Assembly (NCBI GenBank): GCA_019009955.1
Contig: CM032230.1
Location: 103,776,001-103,840,000, forward strand
Direction of reading: 5' to 3'
DNA: 64,000 nt
From: Riptortus pedestris
Lineage: Eukaryota; Arthropoda; Insecta; Hemiptera; Alydidae
The notes under the pieces are model-generated. The model had not been told where the DNA came from. It was given only the letters and a program-made list of their open reading frames with translations, and did no database searches. How positions within the stretch are numbered: the stretch's first letter is position 1; every line of letters begins with the position of its first letter. Positions 22,724 to 31,463 of the stretch are shown here, in pieces. The position numbers and the translations under genes were made by a program.

Positions 22724-23263
22724 AGTTTTTTGAAACCGGACCTCATTCTCGTCATCTACTAGGTTGGATCGATGGACATTTGAAGAAAAATTTCGAAAAT
22801 TCCTTCATGAGTACAACCTCAATAGCTGATTTCCCTTAACGGAAATCTGCTAAAAATCACAACGAGTAATAATCTGTTTGTTGCAGTTGGTGCAATTTGT
22901 GGTCGGCTGCCGCCTCCAGCCCCACCTGTCAAAACTTGCCTCAACATCTACCACGGCTACGCGAGCTGGAGCAACAAGGTCATCGAGGCCTGTGCCGTCC
23001 TAGAGTTCAACAACATCATTCACGTCAGATTTGACTGCTTTAGGTTCGAGCACGGTCACTTCAGGCACCACTCAGATAACCCTCCGGAGAGGTTCGGCCT
23101 CGTCAACATCAGATGGCAAAACGGCTGGCCGAGGTTCACTATTTCCAGTCAGCCGGTTAACCAGAGCGTGAAAGACTACATCATGAAACAATGGACAAAG
23201 ATCAAAAACATCTTTAGGAAGAAGAGTGTCAAGTTTATCAAATGGCTAAGGAAAAGGCTTTAA
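10596..23263 (+). CDS. Secreted DUF4773-type cysteine-rich protein (7 coding exons)
   Basis: Joined exons 10596-10638, 14045-14095, 15029-15097, 16413-16469, 17382-17465, 18894-18986 and 22887-23263 give 257 residues. Residues 1-15 (MIFLITALLLGSLAG) form a signal peptide. An acidic spacer follows, then a domain with the C...CC pattern (RPECFFEDLTGACC), a CIEIGL segment, an AICGRLPPP turn, KTCLNIYH, EACAVLEF and VRFDCFRF. This pattern fits the DUF4773 family of arthropod secreted proteins, whose function is unknown. The C-terminal 50 residues are basic (KKSVKFIKWLRKRL end). All six introns are phase 1. The start chosen is the first ATG of the signal exon. AATAAA lies at 23314-23319. The exon structure is strongly supported and the family call is from memory of the domain pattern. 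Confidence 0.75.
10665..10735 (+). repeat. HINE-like 3' end fragment
   Basis: GCCATGAGTACGACCTCAAT, then the perfect palindrome GATTTCCCTTAAGGGAAATC, then TGCTAA. It lies about 30 bases after the signal-peptide exon donor. Confidence 0.65.
10812..11473 (-). repeat. HINE-like element, reverse, near-complete
   Basis: It starts with a decayed copy of the 3' palindrome (CCCCTAAGGGAAATAAGC) and shows the GAGATGACGAAAATGAGGTC segment, a short TA tract, CTCTAGCGGTCGCAATTTTT, the central core and the 5' end (GCCCCTGCTTGACGGAC) next to a T run, which is an A run on the element strand. Confidence 0.7.
11788..12065 (-). repeat. HINE-like element, reverse, internally deleted
   Basis: The 3' segment (11788-11860) is followed almost directly by part of the core and by the 5' end (AATCTGCTTAGTTTACGCAG ... 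CAACGGAC). Most of the middle is missing. Confidence 0.6.
12377..12938 (+). mobile_element. Solo LTR, family 1, forward
   Basis: It runs from TGTTGCGAAAATTAAA to AATCGTAACA and is flanked by ATAT on both sides. It has a TATA box (CTATATAAAG) at about 12524, and AATAAA at about 12827 before a GT-rich stretch, giving a U3-R-U5 layout. This is the only forward copy of four. Adjacent internal sequence was not recognised. Confidence 0.75.
12942..13135 (-). other. Unidentified coding-like segment
   Basis: The minus strand is open for about 65 residues, including DAAGFIFVKDNQVQPLGSP, CSHRLFNASVVIDNCWEV and GLVYRIGYI, with protein-like composition. It abuts the solo LTR. There is no convincing start, splice partner or known family. 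It may be a retroelement or gene fragment. Confidence 0.3.
13300..13759 (-). repeat. HINE-like element, reverse, 5' two thirds
   Basis: It spans from the CTGTTACCGCTCTTGCGGCC hairpin through the core to the 5' end (CACGTGGGAAAGCTGCTTAG ... GTGACAGAC). The microsatellite and 3' third are absent. Confidence 0.6.
14045..14095 (+). CDS. DUF4773-type gene, spacer exon 2
   Basis: A 51-base exon, phase 1 at both ends, encoding GDTAELNSRNDTEIKES. It is acidic and polar. Confidence 0.7.
14350..14580 (+). repeat. tRNA-derived SINE, forward, diverged
   Basis: It has the SINE head with a B-box-like GGGTTCGTTACCCG, then GGGAAATAGG, CTAGAAAAGGGCGGTAACCT, CCCAATTAGCC and a tail of TAATA-type repeats. Confidence 0.6.
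14672..14902 (-). repeat. HINE-like 5' fragment, reverse
   Basis: It contains core text (ATATTAACCGAGATATTTGC), the variant segment GGCGGGAAA reversed, and the 5' end (AAATCTGCTTAGTTTACGCA ... CCAACGGAC) beside a T run. Confidence 0.6.
15029..15097 (+). CDS. DUF4773-type gene, spacer exon 3
   Basis: A 69-base symmetric phase-1 exon (TTCTAG acceptor, GTAAGT donor) encoding an acidic stretch that includes RELDIPGRDIEITQWP. Confidence 0.7.
15520..16380. other. Intron 3 interior, unassigned
   Basis: This stretch of the DUF4773-type gene has a less AT-rich composition than its flanks. It holds an open stretch on each strand around 15703-15922 but no recognisable domain, repeat end or splice pair. 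It is probably old repeat sequence. Confidence 0.3.
16413..16469 (+). CDS. DUF4773-type gene, spacer exon 4
   Basis: A 57-base symmetric phase-1 exon encoding EIPYDPGFDEMYGNITEYG, with one NIT glycosylation sequon. Confidence 0.7.
17382..17465 (+). CDS. DUF4773-type gene, exon 5 (first cysteines)
   Basis: It encodes LHRPECFFEDLTGACC and the following MNVGMYGAVFK segment, the first cysteine cluster of the domain. Phase 1 at both ends. Confidence 0.75.
17608..17822 (-). repeat. tRNA-derived SINE, reverse
   Basis: The reverse of the SINE consensus: tail CAACGTCTACTTTTTGCAAC, GGTTACCACC, CCCAGGCGGGAATCGAAC (B box) and head GGCTAACCTGAGCCCC. Confidence 0.75.
17930..18115 (+). repeat. HINE-like fragments
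   Basis: A 5' end-like GTCTTACACGAAGGGGACTG with AAGCAGATTTCCC lies at 17937-17982. A palindrome-like GATTTCCCTCAAGGGAAATT sits near 18080-18100. Confidence 0.45.
18430..18805 (+). repeat. Interspersed repeat ending GGGACACCCTGTAT
   Basis: About 370 bases align by eye with 26500-26865: GTCGCAGCAT, CGTTTCTGAAATA, ATATAAACTCGTTTTAGAAT, GGAAATTCCAAA, GTCTCAGCC and the shared end GGCACGGGAA...GGGACAC.CTGTAT. Coding capacity is not evident. Class unknown. Confidence 0.6.
18894..18986 (+). CDS. DUF4773-type gene, exon 6
   Basis: It encodes CIEIGLQLSNMKAEAILHVN and the following DHEILSKEIR, matching the beta-rich middle of the domain. Phase 1 at both ends. Confidence 0.75.
19085..19445 (-). pseudogene. 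Non-LTR retrotransposon RT fragment, decayed
   Basis: On the minus strand, 19430-19240 reads ILEKVKEF*YLGNIISEDN...RRIVLAGKAFQ, matching the region after the RT catalytic core (the YLG motif and the RRI..A..AF helix). After a run of about 28 T (19210-19238), 19200-19085 reads VWSELLYGCECFTL, matching the conserved LLYGCE.WTL motif of the same domain. In-frame stops and the homopolymer show it is dead. Confidence 0.65.
19447..19494. repeat. Poly(T) tract of about 47 bases
   Basis: An almost pure T run borders the RT fragment on its upstream (minus-strand) side. A second run of about 28 T lies within the fragment at 19210-19238. Confidence 0.9.
20114..20666 (-). pseudogene. Retrotransposon C-terminal region, frameshifted
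   Basis: A 147-residue minus-strand frame (20223-20666) includes NYNWVSQIKAI, INRVYNSSSSL and VRFVSQLRISNN, a layout typical of sequence C-terminal to RT or RNase H in LINE-like polyproteins. A one-base shift near 20235 lets the frame continue as EEVCECYQEF...KHLLLQCSLYSYHREQLL to a stop at 20114. That C.C...H...C pattern is the usual terminal zinc-knuckle-like region. A degraded element, not a host gene. Confidence 0.5.
20888..21400 (-). mobile_element. Candidate LTR of a second family
   Basis: On the minus strand a TATA box (CCTATATAAGG near 21215) is followed by a transcript-like leader and AATAAA-type motifs. The bounds TGTCACCA (near 21399) and TGGTGAAC (near 20888) are short inverted repeats. 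No target duplication or second copy was found in the window. Confidence 0.3.
21549..22020 (+). repeat. HINE-like element, forward, 3' truncated
   Basis: GTCCGTCACGCAGGGGCTGC and the subterminal repeat open a copy that extends through the core and the GCGACCGCTAGAGCAGTAAC hairpin, then stops at a short GA/GATA tract where the next copy begins. Confidence 0.65.
22041..22851 (+). repeat. HINE-like element, forward, complete with internal duplication
   Basis: The 5' end GTCCGTCACGCAGGGGCTTC is preceded by ATAAA. The core segment with the GTATAGTAACGGAGATATTT motif is present twice (about 22310 and 22450), then the TA repeat (22650-22720), the CGTCATCTACTAGGT segment and the palindrome with TCTGCT at 22851 followed by AAAAA. 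It ends 35 bases before the last exon of the DUF4773-type gene. Confidence 0.75.
22887..23263 (+). CDS. DUF4773-type gene, last exon
   Basis: A 377-base exon encoding the second half of the domain (ICGRLPPP, TCLNIYHGYASW, EACAVLEF, VRFDCFRF), then an H-rich turn and a basic tail, to TAA at 23261-23263. Its codons are markedly richer in G/C at third positions (GTC, ATC, TTC, GGC, AAC) than those of the earlier exons. Confidence 0.8.
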
Positions 23264-23415
23264 AACCAGAAAGTATAATAGACCTTACTTGTGGAAAACA
23301 TTAATTACATACAAATAAATATTATAAGTTTCATGTTTCTAAATTTTTGGTGTCCTGAACAACGGGCTAAGGAAAGTTTAAAACCAGAAAGAATAATAAA
23401 CCTTACTTATGGCAC
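23244..23415 (+). repeat. Duplicated stop-codon/3' UTR segment
   Basis: About 50 bases beginning GGCTAAGGAAA and running through TTTAAAACCAGAAAG to CCTTACTT occur at 23244-23292 and again at 23365-23411 with a few differences. The first copy holds the end of the coding sequence and the second lies in the 3' flank. Confidence 0.7.
23314..23319 (+). terminator. Polyadenylation signal of the DUF4773-type gene
   Basis: AATAAA lies 51 bases after the stop codon. A second AATAAA at 23395-23400 lies inside a duplicated copy of the stop-codon region. Confidence 0.5.
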
Positions 23416-23621
23416 GCATAGCTTGTGAAGGGTTCCTAATACGAAAATTATGTTCTGAAGGAAAAAAAAATGTTTTAATTTAGTAAACATAAATTCATGA
23501 AGAAAGTCAAGAGTCTTCAAAATATAGAGCAGCCTATTTATTCCCATAGTAGTTCACTTTTCTTTTTTTTTTTTTTGGATACTTCAAGATGTCCAGTTAT
23601 ACTTCTGAGCGTTCTTAAAAA

Positions 23622-24247
23622 GTTCGTCACTCATGGCTGTAGATTTCCCACGTGCGACAAGTATTGCATTTGTCTCAAAACATGAAACTTTAATAAGAAC
23701 AATACTTGGTATTTAGGCATCAAATAAAGTGCTTTATAATATAGCAGCTTATTGTTATCATGACATGGGTAGGAGTGGGGGTTTACTGAAGGCTAAAAAC
23801 TATTAAATACAAATATAAATTAAGTCCGTCAAGCAGGGGCTTCGTAAACTAAGCAGATTTCCCACGTGTAGTTTTACAATAGAGAAATTTCACGAGAGCC
23901 GAGAGTTAAGAAAACGACCAACCTAGCTTTTGGTGGGAACTCACTCTCATCCGTTATTTCATAAAATTGCAAATATCTCGGTAATATGCAAGATAGAGAA
24001 TAAATGTATATAACAATATTTATAGTAAATTCAATTTGCAATAAGATTGATTCTATAAAATTTTTCGATCCGACGTATAGTAACGGAAATATTTCACATT
24101 ATAGAAAATCCTCCCCTCTAAACCCCCCCCCCCACTGTTCCGATTTGAGCCATTAACGAACTTGATGTTTCTTTTAACAGAAAACGATTAAAATCGAGTT
24201 TGGTAACAATCAAACAAAATTGCGACCGCTAGAGCGTTAAAACACAA

Positions 24248-24309
<62 letters not shown>

Positions 24310-24520
24310 TTTTGTATGGACCTCATTTTCGTCATCTACTAGGTAGGATCGATGGACATTTGAAGAAAAATGTCGAAAATCACCCCCCCCCCCCACTGGT
24401 CCGATTTTACCCATTAACGAACTTAATCTTTCTTTTTACACGATACAGTTAAATATCAAGTATGGTAACGATCAAACAAAAATTGTGACCGCTAGAGCGT
24501 TCTAAATATAAAAAATTATT
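23622..24520 (+). repeat. Two HINE-like copies, chimeric
   Basis: A truncated copy (23622-23820) is followed at 23824 by a fuller one with a TA tract (24248-24304). After ATGGACATTTGAAGAAAAAT the sequence jumps back to the C-rich core segment (24380-24520), so the 3' palindrome is lost and part of the core is repeated. Confidence 0.6.
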
Positions 24521-24738
24521 TATTAACGTTACCTATTGGCAGCTAAGGGTAATTGTTATTGCTAAGGGTTATCTGCAGGTTACCACCCTTTTCTAGTAAG
24601 GGTGAGACTAAGGATTTTATTTAATTAATTCCGTCACTAAATAAATTTCTATTGCCCAGGCGGGAACTGAACTCGGCACTCGAGGTTTACCATGTAAGAT
24701 TAAAGTCAACCCTTTAACTCACTGGCTAACCTGAGCCC
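24512..24738 (-). repeat. tRNA-derived SINE, reverse
   Basis: Tail, GGTTACCACCCTTTTCTAGT, CCCAGGCGGGAACTGAAC (B box) and GGCTAACCTGAGCCCCC head are all in order. Confidence 0.75.
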
Positions 24739-25026
24739 CCGCTCTACATATAGATATAGTAAATAGTTTTCAATAAAATTAATATGTCATATTCTGATAT
24801 ATTTCATTAATTGTTTTTCTTTGCATTAAGAGCTTAGCAGACCTGTTTGTTTACATTTCAGAAGCATCCCCTCAGAAGCATTAAAGTTGACTGACTGAAA
24901 GATTTCTTATTACCGTTTGTATTTATTCACTTAATATTCACGGTGGCGTGTTACCGCTATGAAGATTTATCTATTGTTAAACTTCACGAGGGAATCTGCT
25001 TAGTTTACGCAGCCTGCGTGACAGAC
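24739..25026 (-). repeat. HINE-like variant 5' half, reverse
   Basis: The variant segment shared with 4320-4500 (TTACCGTTTGTATTTATTCA) leads to the 5' end (GAATCTGCTTAGTTTACGCA ... GTGACAGAC) beside a T run. Confidence 0.55.
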
Positions 25027-25039
25027 TTTTAAAGTGTTC

Positions 25040-25490
25040 GAGAAGGAGAAAACTATTTTATACAGCACGGTCTAGATGAAAATTAAATCGAAGAATTCAA
25101 ACATTACATGATGCCAACAAGATATCCTTGCCTATGGTGTTAGAACAGCTGGGCCATAGCGGTAATGTCAGAAAGACAATCAAGCAGGAGCAGTAGTTAT
25201 GTACAGAACGTGCCAGATTGTATTTCCTGAGGATTAACATGGCTGACATATCCACTGCCAATCACTGCCTCCTAGATGCACACGTCAACCTCAGGTTCAC
25301 ACTCCATTTAAGTTTATATTTATATATCATGTTGAACAAAAATAAATACTGATAAAATTGTATACTGTTATATTTAAAATTAAATAAATGTCACATTCCC
25401 AAAAAAAGTACATATCAAAGCGTACTTCATAAGCATAACCTTACAAGCCAAGATCTTGCCATAAATCATCATCCTTCCCCAGACTATTCT
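25040..25490. other. Intergenic, nothing recognised
   Basis: No repeat terminus, domain or RNA gene is visible between two HINE-like copies. Only AT-rich unique-looking sequence. Confidence 0.4.
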
Positions 25491-25496
25491 AAGAAA

Positions 25497-26012
25497 GCCC
25501 GTCACGCAGGCCCTGCGTAATTAAGTAGATTTCCCACGTGAAGTTTTACAATAGATAAATCTGACTAATAACACCTGTAGTAGTAAGGAATCTCTAAACC
25601 TATTCACGAGGGACAAACAGTTACAGAAACGGCCGTCAGAGCTCTCGGCGGAAAGTACCGAACATAGCCGACTCCTGCCGTCCACACACAGAATTCAAAT
25701 GTAAATATCTCGGTTAACATTCAAGATACAGAATAAATGTATAGAGTAATATTTAAAGTAAATTTAATTTGCAATAAGAGTAATTATATACAATTTTTGG
25801 ATCTGTCGCATAATAACGGAGATTATTCGAATTTTCAAAAATCCCCCCTCTAACCCCCCCCACTCCCACTGGTCCGATTTCAGCCATTAACAAACTTCAT
25901 CATCCTTTTTACATTAAACGGTTAAATTCCGAGTTTGGTAACGATCAAACGAAAATTGCGACCGCTAGAGCCTTAACAGACAAATATTATAATTAACTGT
26001 GTATATATATAT

Positions 26013-26068
<56 letters not shown>

Positions 26069-26155
26069 CTGAACGGATCTCATTTTCATCTCTTGGGTAG
26101 GATCGATGGACATTTGAAGAGAATTTTCGAAAATTTCGTCATGAGTGAAATCTGC
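25497..26155 (+). repeat. HINE-like element, forward, palindrome deleted
   Basis: It runs from GCCCGTCACGCAGGCCCTGC through the core, GCGACCGCTAGAGCCTTAAC, a TA tract (25998-26064) and the 3' segment. At the end CATGAGTGAAATCTGCTAAA is present but the TTCCCTTAAGGG palindrome arm is missing. Confidence 0.65.
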
Positions 26156-26499
26156 TAAAAACCGGTAGGCATGAGCTACAAGACGAAAATGGAGCGAAAT
26201 AAGTTGTAAGTGGGGGTTTACAGAAGTCTGAAAACAAAAAAATTCGAAGATCTCAATATATGTACAGAGCAACAATTGTAATATCAATAGTTTAGCAAAA
26301 TTAGTTCAATAATATTTTTCGGATTGATATATTATCGGAGATAATATGAATGAAACACCCCCTCCCCCTTCCGACAGTTATACTTTCTTATTTTCAGCCT
26401 TCAACCCCCACTTCTTCTCATTGGATTTTTACATTGAAATTTAAAATATATGGTGTATAATGGTGTTTTTTTTTTGTTTTTGTTTTTTTTTTTTAATTT

Positions 26500-26865
26500 T
26501 AGAATTTATTCCTCTTCCCATAGACTTGTTCCAAAGATAATTTTCTCGGCGACAACTTTGATGTCGCAGCATTTTTTTCAATAAAACGTGCCGTTTCTGA
26601 AATACAGATTTGTCCATTCTACGGTTAAAGGATGGGTCAAATAAAAAAATTTACGAATATAAACTCGTTTTAGAATTTAATTTTCTATAAGAATCCGTCA
26701 TAAAACGTATGGCATACCGCTGGAAATTCCAAAGTTAGGGTGAAATTGGACTGAAAAGATTCTTCAGGGCTCACAATTCTGGCACATCACGTCTCAGCCA
26801 TTTATTAACACAATTGGCGATTTTAAGGGGGGTAGCACGGGAAGTTGGGACACTCTGTATACATA
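26500..26865 (+). repeat. Interspersed repeat ending GGGACACTCTGTAT, copy 2
   Basis: The partner of the repeat at 18430-18805, matching over essentially the whole length with scattered substitutions and small gaps. Confidence 0.6.
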
Positions 26866-26874
26866 CAGTTTTAA

Positions 26875-26994
26875 AATTACCTCATTTTCGTCACCTCTAT
26901 GGCAGGATCGATGCGACATTTTAGGATTTTTTTTTTCAAAAATCGCGTCATGAGTACGACCTCAATAGCTGATATCCCTTAAGGGAAATCTGCT
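26875..26994 (+). repeat. HINE-like 3' end fragment
   Basis: It contains TACCTCATTTTCGTCACCTC, the CATGAGTACGACCTCAATAG stretch and a palindrome ending TCTGCT followed by AAAAAC. Confidence 0.65.
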
Positions 26995-27460
26995 AAAAAC
27001 CTCTTGAGAAATGTTCTAGCCTTAAAGAATAACTCAAGCACCATGTTATTGGACTACCAGTATATAAAGATTACTCGCCGAAATGTTACCTGACTGGTAG
27101 ACAACTTCAGGCGGAGGGCTTGCTGGCTGAATCCAGAAACGGTGTTCCGATTGCTTCCGATCTTGTACGAATGTAACCGAACCTCAGTTCATCTCGCCGA
27201 AGTCCGCAAGGCCTGTTAATTTGGGATAATTAGTTAACTGACATTAGTCAATCACAAGTGAAGGTTCAAATAACACTTAAACGCTCCACCCACCCCCGCC
27301 CCCGCAACCTCCCCCTCCCCCAAATACGAAATATCTCCGTCCTCAAATTTCGGATCGACAATGTGTATAGAACCAATCTTATTGCAAATTGAATCTATTA
27401 TAAATGTTTTTATATAAGTGTTTTTCATTACCGATTATTATTATAAAATATAAGCATTTT

Positions 27461-27604
27461 AGCAGATTTCTCTTAAGGGAAATCAGCTATTGAGGTCGTA
27501 GTCATGACGCAATTTTCGAAATTTTTCTTCAATTGTCCATCGATCCTACCTACCAGATGACGAAAATGAGGTCCATTCAAATTTGCTTATATAAATATAT
27601 ATTC

Positions 27605-27695
<91 letters not shown>

Positions 27696-28100
27696 CGCTC
27701 TTGCGGTCGCAATTTTTGTCTTGTCGTTGCCAAATTTGATATATAATCGTTTTATGTAAAAAGAAAGATCATGTTCTTTAAGGCTGAAATTGGAGGGGGG
27801 TTTAGAGGAGGAGAATTTCGAAAAGTCTTAATATCTCCGTTGTTATGCGTCGGATCGAAAAATTGTTTAGAACCAATCTTATTCAAAATGTAGTGTTCTA
27901 TAAATATTGTTATATACATTTATTATCTAATACCAATATTAACTGAGATATTTGAATTTTTGTATCAGCCTTCAGTAAACCCCCACTCCTACTCATGTCT
28001 TATTAACTATAAGCTGTTATATTATGAAGCACTTTCTTTGAAGCCTAAATACCATTTTATAATATATATTATGAAGACTAACCTCTTGTACCCTTTATTG
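27461..28100 (-). repeat. HINE-like element, reverse, 5' end eroded
   Basis: It begins AGCAGATTTCTCTTAAGGGA and shows the 3' segment, a TA tract passing into a GT tract (27656-27692), the CTCTTGCGGTCGC hairpin, core and variant A 5' half. The GTCCGTC terminus was not found. Confidence 0.65.
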
Positions 28101-28109
28101 GAGCCTTAA

Positions 28110-29385
28110 TGGTCTAGATATGAACTTAAGAAATTATGAAATATATAATTTTTAGTGCCTAACAGAAAAGATGGATGAATTGATTAAGACAATTAGTGAG
28201 GTTCAATTCCTCAAGGACTGAAGAAACAGACAGTAAGTACAATTTACTTACACTTGTATGCTAATGAATATGTATTTTCATAATTATTTATTGTTTTTTA
28301 AATCTAATTTTTGTCCTCCACTATTATCTATCGTGGGGAATACTTTTTATTAATATAATCAAGACTGTGTGGTGATTTTATAAAAATGACATTTATCTTG
28401 GACCCCCCAAGATAATTCTCATTAACGTAATGTTATTTTTAAACATTACCTAAACATGGAAAATAATAAACTATCAAAAGTTAAGGGGACTGTAATCTTA
28501 AACAAAGAAACACAAAAGGCCTTTTGTATTGTCTAATTCAACTGATATGGAACGGTGTCATAAATCTATGTTGCTAGAAAAGCGTGAAACCTTTATCAGT
28601 CGTCAACAAACTCTTATGGTGAATTTAGTAGGTAATTAGGATGGAATCCACGAAGGAAAAAAGGAACAAAAATCCAAGAGAGCAGGCCACATTTTTGTCA
28701 TATCTTTCTTTTATGTATGTACCATTGGCATTACCAGAGGATAAGCGATAAATTATGGCTCTATAGTACTAAGCCTACTTATCTCAAAACTGTTATATTT
28801 TTTTTTCTTTAGAATTTTCATTTTGTTTCATGACAATGCATTTTTTTTATTTCTAAATACACTCATAAAACTTAGTAACAAGCTACCAATATTCAATGCC
28901 AAAGTCTACCAACTTAACAACCAAACCCACCAATAATAATTCCAATCATTCACATATTTTCTTATTAATAACATTTTAAATCCTTCCGTTCTTCTACTCG
29001 TACCAACAGAAACTTCAAAATTTTGATTTCTATCCAAACTCAAACTATTTTCATAAAGTTCTTCACTGTTAAGATTGTGGAATCCATTTGTTGAGGATGA
29101 ATAAAAAATGTTACGGTGTTTTTATTGCCAAACATATTTTGGTGAAACTTTTTTGAGATTATTAGTCCCATTCCACTAATGAGCTCTACTATTTTTTTTT
29201 TTTAAATAGATTCTTTACTACCAAGTTTTATAACTATTAGTAATATATTATTTCTACAGGATTCGTTGTCACAAGTAACTAGCATTTTATGCCTTTGTAC
29301 TACTGTCTCCATTGCAAACAATAACTATATAACTCTCCCACTTGAATGTGAATGAACAAATCAAATATAAAGAGAAATAAAAAGA
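28110..29385. other. Intergenic; two unidentified coding-like stretches
   Basis: A plus-strand open stretch at about 28520-28640 (KRPFVLSNSTDMERCHKS...) and a minus-strand one at about 28915-29120 (NGFHNLNSEELYENSL ... YVNDWNYYWWVWLL) look protein-like but match no family I know and lack clear splice or start signals. A B-box-like GGTTCAATTCC occurs near 28200. Otherwise AT-rich. Confidence 0.3.
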
Positions 29386-30105
29386 GTCTGTCATAAAGGG
29401 CTGTGTAAATTAAACAGAGTTCCCATGTGCTAGACACGGTTTGTTAATCTGACACCATCTATTCTAATTTTTTCATGTAATAAGAAGCCTAAGGAAAAAG
29501 GTCTTAAAATCTTAGATGTCATGAGATGTTTAATGGCTTAGGATGTCTGAGGAAATATTGTATAAGTTGGAGGGGGGAAGGGGTTTACAAAATGCGGAAA
29601 TATAAAGAAAATTATCTCCACCAATATTCAATGTAAAGAAAAATATGTGTACAAAACACCAATTGTGGAAAATTAAAATTGTAACCAGATTGCTTATGTA
29701 AATCATTTTGTTTCAACTAACTGACATTTCAAACTTTTTATTTCCCCTTTTCCTAACCTCCCCCCCCCTTCCTATCCTTTGTTTGATCCAAATTATATAT
29801 GGTATTTAAGATTCAATAGGATGTGTCCCAGGCATATTGATTATTGCTAATCTGAGATGAGTATGAGTGAGGTTGCTAAAGGCTGAAAACTAAAAAATAC
29901 AAGAAACTGAGTCAATATTCAAGTTAGAGAAAAAAAAGTGTTTATCCTAGTAACTGAGCAATATTCTACAATAGATTGTAGAATATTATATTTACAACAG
30001 GGTTGGTAATACCAGAGATATTTCAAATTCCTTTTCTAAATCTCTTCTCCTACTGGTCTGATTTCAGATATTAATAGATTTGAACTTTATTGTCTTAACA
30101 ATCTG
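29386..30105 (+). repeat. HINE-like element, forward, highly diverged
   Basis: GTCTGTCATAAAGGGCTGTG and a degraded subterminal repeat open it. Core motifs recur weakly, with two runs of the AATATTC...AGAGAAAAA type. No TA tract or 3' palindrome. An old copy. Confidence 0.45.
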
Positions 30106-30111
30106 ATGGTA

Positions 30112-30340
30112 GAAGGTCAACAAAAAAGAAAAACTTCAAATGACTATTAAAACCATTTTTATTTCTCTACTAGCTTTGCATACAAATGAATTTTTCATCA
30201 GAAGAAAATATAATACTATGAGGTAACTACAACTAGGGTTACATCGTTATATAATACCTTCCACTAGCTCTGCCAGTCAGAGAATGGCAGATCACTTCAG
30301 CTGATTTAGATGGATTTGTGATGAAATAAAAATATTGATT
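30112..30340 (+). repeat. Unclassified repeat family, copy 1
   Basis: It shares AGAAGGTCAACAAAA, a block near TCTCTACTAGCTTTGCAT, and ACCTTCCACTAGCTCTGCCA with the copies at 31727-31925 (reverse) and 44560-44780. SINE-sized but no promoter boxes identified. Confidence 0.5.
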
Positions 30341-30466
30341 ATCCCTTATGAAGTGTAGTCTATATAGTAAACGAGAAACATTTTTTTATTTAAGTAATTG
30401 AACATCCATTACTTCATAGCTTCTAATAAATTAAATACATATAATTCACATGTTTAATCTTCCACC

Positions 30467-30591
30467 AGGACTCAGGTTACCCATGTGAGTTCAAGCATTG
30501 GCTTGTATCTCACATAGTAAATCTAGACTGATGAGTTCGATTCCCGCCTGGGCAATAGGAATTTATTTTGCGACAAACTCATTAAATAAAA
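30467..30591 (+). repeat. tRNA-derived SINE, left half (split)
   Basis: Head GGACTCAGGTTACCCATGTG, B box GAGTTCGATTCCCGCC and CATTAAATAAAA are present. It is cut at 30591 by the HINE-like element, and the rest resumes at 31603. Confidence 0.75.
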
Positions 30592-31412
30592 GTCCGTCAT
30601 GCAGGGGCTGCATAAACTAAGCAGATTTCCCACGTGAAGTTATACAATAGAGAAATCTCCATATGAGAGCCGAACAGTTACTGCAAAGGGCCGAACTAGC
30701 TTTTGGCGGGAAACTGTCATCCATTATCGGCCCAAATGTAATAAAAATGCAAATATCTCGGTTAATATTCAAGATAGAGAATAAATGTATAGAACAATAT
30801 TTATAGTAAATTTAATTTAGAATAAGATTGGTTCTATACAATTTTTTGATCCGACATATGAGGAGAAATTTCGAATTTTCGAAAATCCCCCTCTAAACCC
30901 CCCCCCCTCCCACTGGTCCAATTTTAGCCATTAACCATAGACGGGAGGGGGGGGGGGTCACCAGGACATATTTGCATGTATCTCGTATAATAAAGGTCTC
31001 TTGAATACAATTTTTGGTATTTAAACTTCGAATAATGTGATTTATTATGTAGCAGAGTATTGTTAATGTAACATGAGTAGAAGTGGCGGTTTGCTGATGG
31101 CTGAAAACTGAAAAATGCAAATATCTCGGCTAATATTCAAGATAGTGAAGAAATGTATATAACAATATTTATAGTAAATTTAATTTGCAATAGGATTGGT
31201 TCTATACAATTTTTCGATTTAACCTATGGTAACGGAGATATTTCGAATTTTCGAAAATCCTCCCCTCTAAACCCCCCCCCTCCCCCTGGCCCGATTTCAG
31301 CCGTTAACGAACTTGATCTTTCTTTTTACATAAAACGACTAAATATCGAGTTTGGTAACGATCAAACAAAAATTGTGACCGCTAAAGCGACTGTTAAAGT
31401 GATAACAAACAA

Positions 31413-31463
<51 letters not shown>

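Noticed and set aside
28155..28232. Possible first exon of the ABCC gene
   Set aside because: A short ATG frame ends at TGA within the putative exon, and the text carries a B-box-like GGTTCAATTCC, suggesting a tRNA-derived remnant.
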